Under the pieces are notes generated by a model. That model did no database searches. It was given only the letters and a program-made list of their open reading frames with translations, and had not been told where the DNA came from. The position numbers were made by a program, and so were the translations under genes. Shown here in pieces: positions 1-5,600 of a stretch of 9,653 nucleotides of DNA. The stretch is from Candidatus Cloacimonadota bacterium (GTDB lineage Bacteria > Cloacimonadota > Cloacimonadia > JGIOTU-2), in NCBI GenBank assembly GCA_014382685.1, contig JACNJG010000117.1, positions 1 through 9,653 on the forward strand, given 5' to 3'. Each line of letters opens with the position of its first letter. Position 1 is the stretch's first letter.

Positions 1-36
1 CAACATATAAAGCTCAGTTTGTTCCGAGGGTGTATC

Positions 37-273
37 TTACTCTCTTGCACTCCTCTTCTTCACATCCTCCAAAATTTTCATTGCTTCTTCTTTATCGGCT
101 TTGTTGATAACCACACCCACACCTTCTGTCAACTGAAGCTGGGGCATCATACCGTCACAGTCATCAGAAACAATGAAGCATTCAATCCCTGAACTTTTCA
201 GCAATCCTTCCAGCAATTCCGCTTCGATCCTATCATCAAAAACTTCCAGCAGCATTTCATTTTCAGTTAACAT
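37..273 (-). CDS. DUF2007-like small putative signal-transducing protein
   Basis: A 78-residue soluble protein with no signal peptide or membrane segment. Its pattern fits the DUF2007 family: an opening strand (LLEVFDDRIEAELLEGLL), then a helix, then SSGIECFIVSDD, then a Leu-Gln region (PQLQL) leading into GVGVVINKADKEEAMKILED, the typical C-terminal strand plus helix. The family is described as a putative prokaryotic signal-transducing domain, but no reaction or ligand is established, so I assign no function. The ATG at 271-273 has a strong Shine-Dalgarno sequence AGGAGA at 278-283, four bases upstream. The gene lies 15 nt after the kamA-type gene on the same strand and is almost certainly co-transcribed with it. 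Identification is by pattern recognition only. Confidence 0.72.
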   Translation of the reverse strand: MLTENEMLLEVFDDRIEAELLEGLLKSSGIECFIVSDDCDGMMPQLQLTEGVGVVINKADKEEAMKILEDVKKRSARE

Positions 274-288
274 AGTTTCTCCTACACA

Positions 289-1407
289 TTAATATATTTT
301 TTTTGAATTATTCAAATCATCGAGCCACGTGGCAGCAGGATTCAACTTTCGTGAAAAAAACCGTCCAGCATTTCGTTCATCCTTTGCCTGGTGGAATTTA
401 AAATACATCTCATTATCTTTTATACCGAGAATCTCGATCTTCCCTTTTTTATGTGACATCACAAATTTGAATCTTTTGCTGTGCCCATCAAGTTGGGCTT
501 TCGCTTTTTCCACGATCGGATAAGCGACAGAAAGGGGTATCTGAAAGTGCTTTTTCACGCGTTTTACGGGTCTGCACTGGAAAAGATAGTATGGATTTAT
601 TCCTATTGAGACAAGATTTTTCATCAATTCAGCAAGCACATCCGGATCGTCGTTAATACCGCGTAATAAAACAGTCTGGTTGTTTATGATGATGCCGGCT
701 TCAAGAAGAATCTTTACGATCTCTTTCAACTCATCAGTAATTTCTCTGGGGTGATCGACCTGTGTCACAAAATATATTCTTATCTTGTTGTGAGTATAAT
801 CATCAAGAAGGGAAATTAATGTGTCATCCTGAAGGAATCTGTTTGGATAATACACGGGAACTTTTGTTCCGAACCGAATAAAATCAAGGTATGGGATCGG
901 AGCAAGGAGTTCGAGGAATTGTTCAATCACACTGGTGGGAAGCATCAACGGATCGCCTCCGCTGATAAGTACATTATTTATTTCCGGATGTGCATTGATA
1001 TAATCCGCTGCATTGCTGAAATTACTGATGATCTCTTTGGAATCCAGCCCGACCAGCCGCTTGCGGAAGCAGAATCTGCAATATGATGCGCAACGATTTG
1101 TCGAGAGAACGAGTGCGGTCTGCCCATACTTGTGCTGCAGACCGGAAAGTTTTGTATGTTTGGATTCATCACTTGTATCATAGGAACCGGATAGGTCAAG
1201 TTCCTCAATAGAAGGAACGACAATTTTCCTCAGTGGATCTTTCGGGTCTGAGAGGTCAATAAGAGAAAGATAGAATTTCGAGATAAGCATGGGATGACGC
1301 TGTACGACTTTTCGAAGCTGCATCTCCTCTCTTGGTGTGAGGGAAATATATTCCTTCAGCTCATCGATCGTTGAAATAAAATCCTTCTTGTTCTTTGAAT
1401 AGTACAT
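289..1407 (-). CDS. KamA-family radical SAM protein (lysine 2,3-aminomutase-like, substrate unknown)
   Basis: A 372-residue soluble enzyme of the lysine 2,3-aminomutase family, which uses a 4Fe-4S cluster, S-adenosylmethionine and PLP to move amino groups. The cluster motif CxxxCxxC is at Cys106, Cys110 and Cys113, in the context RCASYCRFCFRKR. The SAM-binding ISGGDPL motif is at 148-154, and LLRGINDD at 247-254 matches a conserved family strand. It departs from true lysine aminomutases. The YQCD motif, whose Asp contacts the lysine substrate, reads FQCRP here with Arg279. The DAPGGGGK segment that ends in the PLP-binding lysine is replaced around 317-323 by MSHKKGK, where Lys323 is the best candidate for the PLP lysine. 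The substrate is therefore probably not lysine, and EpmB is also unlikely. The start is supported by AGGAGC at 1415-1420. It is the first gene of a unit with the DUF2007-like gene. Confidence 0.85.
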   Translation of the reverse strand: MYYSKNKKDFISTIDELKEYISLTPREEMQLRKVVQRHPMLISKFYLSLIDLSDPKDPLRKIVVPSIEELDLSGSYDTSDESKHTKLSGLQHKYGQTALVLSTNRCASYCRFCFRKRLVGLDSKEIISNFSNAADYINAHPEINNVLISGGDPLMLPTSVIEQFLELLAPIPYLDFIRFGTKVPVYYPNRFLQDDTLISLLDDYTHNKIRIYFVTQVDHPREITDELKEIVKILLEAGIIINNQTVLLRGINDDPDVLAELMKNLVSIGINPYYLFQCRPVKRVKKHFQIPLSVAYPIVEKAKAQLDGHSKRFKFVMSHKKGKIEILGIKDNEMYFKFHQAKDERNAGRFFSRKLNPAATWLDDLNNSKKIY

Positions 1408-1432
1408 AAATTTTGCTCCTGAAATTAATTGA

Positions 1433-1489
1433 ATTATAAAATTTGCAACACTTTAAAAATTGATTTATGATATGTGAATATGCTGTCAA
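1433..1489 (-). promoter_or_regulatory. candidate promoter region of the kamA-type gene
   Basis: On the minus strand a perfect TATAAT lies at 1433-1438, 26 bases before the kamA-type ATG and just upstream of its Shine-Dalgarno sequence. The hexamer at the expected -35 distance is poor. A perfect TTGACA lies further upstream at 1484-1489, but only weak -10 candidates sit 16-17 bases downstream of it, and it is too far from the TATAAT to pair with it. Either could drive the gene. The promoter rules of the host's main sigma factor are unknown, so this is tentative. Confidence 0.3.
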
Positions 1490-1555
1490 CTAATTTTTGA
1501 AGTAATTCTTGAGCACATTCGTTTCACTCAGTATAAACTCCGCGAAGTTCACAAT

Positions 1556-1569
1556 CCCGATTTATCGGG
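1556..1569. repeat. short perfect hairpin CCCGAT/ATCGGG
   Basis: A six-base perfect inverted repeat, CCCGAT then TT then ATCGGG, which would fold as a five-pair stem with a four-base loop. No run of T follows it on either strand, so it is not a convincing intrinsic terminator. I treat it as one module of the surrounding intergenic repeat. Confidence 0.6.
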
Positions 1570-1606
1570 TAACCTCGCAGAAACTTTCAGGTCAACGAAA
1601 AGGGAG

Positions 1607-1636
1607 ACTCTTCTCCGCCAGCTGGCGGATCAGAGT
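1607..1636. repeat. long imperfect palindrome around TCCGCCAG/CTGGCGGA
   Basis: The core at 1614-1629 is a perfect 16-base palindrome, TCCGCCAG followed by CTGGCGGA. Outer arms ACTCT (1607-1611) and AGAGT (1632-1636) extend it past a two-base mismatch on each side, giving a strong cruciform or RNA hairpin. An alternative hairpin, GGAGA (1603-1607) with TCTCC (1612-1616), uses the same bases and would exclude the larger fold. The structure lies at the 3' end of the GT9-like gene, so it could stabilise or end the minus-strand transcript, but there is no clean T run. Confidence 0.75.
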
Positions 1637-2607
1637 GACAAGTGTATTTTCTCTATCTGTGGTAAAATGTCTTTTATTTTGAGTTCCGCAAACCTGTGGA
1701 CAATGTGTATCTTGTTTTTAGAGGTCTCAAAATGATGCCTACGCTCATGGGTAACAAGAATACTGAAGGTGCTCATTGGAGTGTAACGCATATAATGTAA
1801 CAAAGGAGTATTGGGTGATATGAAGAGTTTACATGATTTCAGCAGTTCGAGTGCCTGTTCAAGTTTTTCAATAAGTTGAAAATCCGGTTTGACATCAAAT
1901 TTCTTATATGAAAGCTTATCATAATACCGTGCATCACGATCTGTCAGAACTACATCGTAAGAATAACTTTTTTGAAGAGCATTTACCAATGAATAAATAT
2001 GTTTCTTTGAGAAACGCGTGCCATGAATTCCCGGTGAAATATCAATGTAGATAATGCCCTTTTCTTTTGATTCTTTATCTTGATTAATCGGAAAAATGTA
2101 ATTCTCAGTAAAAGAATTCCACTCTTTTGAAATCCCCGTGAGTTGCGATGTAAAGGAAAAAAATTGGTAGTAATATGATTGCAGTTCATTCACGGAAATG
2201 ATGCAATTCAATAATTGTATATCACCGAAAGAGTTCATTCCAGCTACGACTGCATGATTTATTTTTTTTAAAAAGGATTTTGCTTCTTTTAGGATTATTT
2301 TTGTGAGAAACACGATAAGTTCAATTGATCCAACATTTTTACCTGCTCTTAGTTCTGCAAAATCTATTGAAGTGAAATCTTTGTCCGGGTAAAGCTGATC
2401 AATGAAAAAATTCCATTCCCTTTTGTGAAGCACAATAATAGGATTCTTATAGGATTGAAGCAGAATTCCGAGTCCCCAGAGAGATTCCATGAATTCAACA
2501 AAATCAGCAGGGCATATGATCAAAACTGAGGATGGCTGCGAGATTTTCCGGCTGAAGTTATGAGTCGGTTTTTCTTTCAATGCATTTTTGCGAGACAGGA
2601 TGGGCAT
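1630..2607 (-). CDS. degenerate GT9-like (heptosyltransferase-fold) protein
   Basis: A 325-residue soluble protein that I recognise only at fold level. Residues 26-50 (SSVLIICPADFVEFMESLWGLG) sit where GT9 enzymes have their opening strand and glycine-rich loop. Residues 185-224 (IIYIDISPGIHGTRFSKKHI, then a helix and DVVLTDRD) resemble the start of the GT9 C-terminal Rossmann domain. Residues 256-285 (LKSCKLFISPNTPLLHYMRY) match the donor-site region, with NDSGxxH changed to PNTPLLH and His271 kept. The substitutions make catalysis doubtful; it may bind a nucleotide or a partner. I chose the ATG at 2605-2607, one base after the kinase stop, with GTGAG seven bases upstream. A GTG at 2617-2619 would add four residues but has no ribosome site. 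The tight coupling suggests a joint function with the kinase. The last residues (LSL) and the TGA stop come from the adjacent repeat element. Confidence 0.62.
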   Translation of the reverse strand: MPILSRKNALKEKPTHNFSRKISQPSSVLIICPADFVEFMESLWGLGILLQSYKNPIIVLHKREWNFFIDQLYPDKDFTSIDFAELRAGKNVGSIELIVFLTKIILKEAKSFLKKINHAVVAGMNSFGDIQLLNCIISVNELQSYYYQFFSFTSQLTGISKEWNSFTENYIFPINQDKESKEKGIIYIDISPGIHGTRFSKKHIYSLVNALQKSYSYDVVLTDRDARYYDKLSYKKFDVKPDFQLIEKLEQALELLKSCKLFISPNTPLLHYMRYTPMSTFSILVTHERRHHFETSKNKIHIVHRFAELKIKDILPQIEKIHLSL

Positions 2608-2608
2608 A

Positions 2609-5600
2609 CTATTTCTCACTTTTCTTTTTTAGTTGTTTTTTTGCAAAGGGCAGGGATATGAAGAAGGTCGAGCCCTCGCCTTTAACGCTTGTCACCCACA
2701 TCTTTCCATCGTAATGCTCAACAATAGTTTTTGTAATAGGTAGCCCAAGACCAAGCCCGGATGATTTGAATTCTGTTACACCGGAATGATGAGCTTTGAT
2801 ATCTGCAACTTCATAAAATTCACGGAAAATATTATCTAGTTCATAGGATGGAATGCCGATGCCGGTGTCTTTTATGTAGATGATTAGAGATTCCTTGTTG
2901 TCCGCTTCTTCCTTGCGGAATCTGGATTTTCGTGCCCCAATTATTATTTCGCCGTAATCATCCGTATATTTGATCGCATTGAGTACAAGATTTTTTATAC
3001 CATTGATAAGAGTCATACGTTCTCCCATTATCGGCTTGAGCCCTTTTGCAATTTTCAGAATGAGCTTTTGTTTTCGTTTTTCTGCAAGGACATGAGTTTC
3101 TTCATACACAATTTTAAGTATATCTTCAGGATCGATCAGCTCTTTTTCAAACTGAATCCCCCTTGTTTCCAGGGCATTCATTTGAAGGATGTTATTGATC
3201 GCGTTCAGCAGACGATCCACATTCCTGTCCATGATGTTTATCGTATTTTGACGAACATTATCTGGAGTTTCCGGGTCTTTTAGAATCGAAATATATCCCT
3301 TCAAAGTTTGGATCGGAGTATTAAATTCGTGAGAGGAAATATTGATGAACTGTGCGCGTTCCTGGTCTATCTTAAGAAGCTCCTGATTGGCGATATGGAG
3401 TTTTTCGTAATCGAGAGAATTCTTGATAGCGGTCTCTGCCATGAGAATGAATATCTCAAGAAGTTTCTCATTAAATCGCATGACCTTATTGATACTTGTC
3501 AGGTTATCAAGATAGAGGAATCCGTATATTTCGTTATGCACATTAAGTGGTGAGCAATAAACAGACCGAAGATCGTTTCGTTGTATGCTTTCCGAATCCG
3601 AGAAACGCCGTTCCTCAACTGCATCGAAGGTGCTCAAAGGAACTTTTGATTCATACACATCTTTCAGCACGGTTTTGCTTATTTTAAGATTGTCCCTGTC
3701 GATCTTTTCGCCAGTGCTAAGAAGCGCTACATCAAAGACAAAATTTTTGTTCTCATCCAAATTGATAAAGAACCCGCGCTCTGCTCCCGATAGTTTAATA
3801 GCATTGAGTGTGATCTGGTTTTTCAACTCTTCCAGATTCATGATCTGCAAAATATCCCTGCTGATGGTTATTAGATTTGAAAGCTGCTTACGCTGTTCCA
3901 GAACCTCTTCATACTCTCCGATTTTTTTCAGAATGATCGTAAGATACAAACCGGATAATTTTATGATTAATTTTTCCGATTTTGTGAAAGGATATTCGCC
4001 CATGTCAGCAAGAATAAATACTCCTTCAAGCTCATTTTTCAATTTCAGTGGAGCCAGGCAGAAATGCTGATCCTTCACAGTGTAATACTGGCATTCCAGC
4101 TCGGTACGAAGTTTCTCAAAATGGTTCTGATGTATGCTTGTCAGTTCATCTTTTGTAAGCTGGTTGCTGATCCAGAACTCTCCTTCAGAATCTTTGTTTT
4201 CATATAAAATAATACCAAATTTATCAATCCCGACGACTTCAAGAATATATTTCTTCAAATTGAATCTGATCTGATTAACGCTGGAAAGGTGTAGCAGATC
4301 AAAGAAATAATGCTGTAGTTTAGCTGGGGAAACATGAGCCCTTGGTTCGATGATCTTGTGCATTTTTGAGCTGGATTGCAGGGTGTCAAAATGAAAAACA
4401 TTCTTAATTCTCTCCTTGTCATCCTCGGATATCCCTCGCAGGATCACGTTAAGTTTTCGATAATATTTTCGTTTGAATTTGTACTCCAGATTTTTCAGAT
4501 GCAATGTTTTGTAGATCAGCGTGATAAGTATCAAGCTTTCGCATTGGAGATTCCAGTCCTTCATTTTCTTGGCAATAGTTTCTGCTTTGAGAAGTTTGCG
4601 GATGACTGTTCGGAGGTTCATGTCTGCTTTTCTGAGCATGATCTTGGCTTCAAGAACACGGGTATAATTATCCCAACGCGAAAACTCATTTTTTACTGCC
4701 AGTGCATGCGCCTGCTCACAGTATATTTCTGATTGTTTGAGATCTTTTGCAATATAGTAAGTATCTGCAATATTGAGATAGGACATCGTAAGGGCATATT
4801 CATTCTGATTTTTCTTTGCCAGTGTGCCTGCTTTTTTGAAATTACTAACAGCTTTAGAGTAATTTTCCTCACCCAGTGCCAGCCAACCCTCCAGTTGATG
4901 CATGAATTCCATTTCCAGAGAGGTGTCGATCTTTTCCTTTATGATCATCTTATAAATGGATTTCAGTTTTTCATGATTATTAGAAATAACGAGCCAGAAA
5001 CAATAATTTTTCAGATACGAATTGATATTTTCGATAGTGTGCTTTTTGAAGTAATAATCACAGTGGTTATGCAGGAATGCCAGGAATTTTGCCGGAGAAA
5101 GGATACGAAGTTTCAAGAAAGAAGAGCGGTTGTATATCTTATCGATGAGTTCTGTGTATTTGAGTTCTTTTGCGATCGAGAGGGCAGCATAAAAATGTCT
5201 TTCTGCTTCTCGGAAGTCGCCTAATTTTAGTTGTGTCTGGGCAATATTCAAATTCACTTCTGCCATGCCGGGAGTGAAGTTTATTTTTTTAAAGTAAGTG
5301 AGTGCTTCAAGCGATTTTTCCAATCCTGCTCGCAGAGCACCCTGCTTCATATTGAGATATCCCCAATGGGAAAGCACGTTTGCTTTATTGAGAATGTCAC
5401 CCTCTCGTGAACTTACTGCAGCAGCTTCTTCGTAATGTCGGATCGCTCTTTCCACCTTGTTGAGAATATTATAGGAGTCACCAAGCACCTTTAGAATACG
5501 ACCAAGCTGGGTGAAAGCTTGTTGGGATTTCGCGATTTTTTGTGCTTTTTTCAGCTCCACGATTGCCTTTTCATAAGTGCCTATTGAATAAAAATAATCT

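Larger units (their letters stand above)
1511..1640. repeat. hairpin-rich intergenic element, probable dispersed repeat
   Basis: This block differs in texture from the AT-rich DNA around it: it is richer in G+C and carries nested inverted repeats. It contains a CCCGAT-tt-ATCGGG hairpin at 1556-1569 and a larger palindromic structure at 1607-1636. The wording, with a stretch resembling GTTTCACTCAGTATAAACTC on the left and GGGAGACTCTT...CAGAGTGACA on the right, resembles dispersed palindromic elements found between genes in many uncultured and FCB-group genomes. Only one copy is present in this window, so repetition is inferred and not seen. It lies downstream of the GT9-like gene and overlaps its final codons and stop. 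The boundaries are approximate. Confidence 0.5.

Noticed and set aside
1..36. Possible start of a further minus-strand gene (ATG at 4-6)
   Set aside because: Only two codons are inside the window and the upstream purine stretch (TGAG) is weak, so nothing can be supported.
978..1223. 81-codon minus-strand open frame overlapping the kamA-type gene
   Set aside because: Out-of-frame shadow; the overlapping frame carries the radical SAM cysteines and GGDP motif.
1553..1640. Intrinsic terminator for the kinase/GT9-like transcript
   Set aside because: The hairpins are strong, but no run of T follows either one on the minus strand; only CCCTTTTCG occurs, which is too weak to call.
3585..4070. 161-codon plus-strand open frame within the kinase gene
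   Set aside because: It is antisense to the GAF region, has no recognisable domain, and the minus-strand frame has clear motifs throughout.
4733..5224. 163-codon plus-strand open frame, rich in Phe and Ile
   Set aside because: Antisense shadow of the TPR region; its composition mirrors the Lys/Glu/Leu-rich helices on the other strand.
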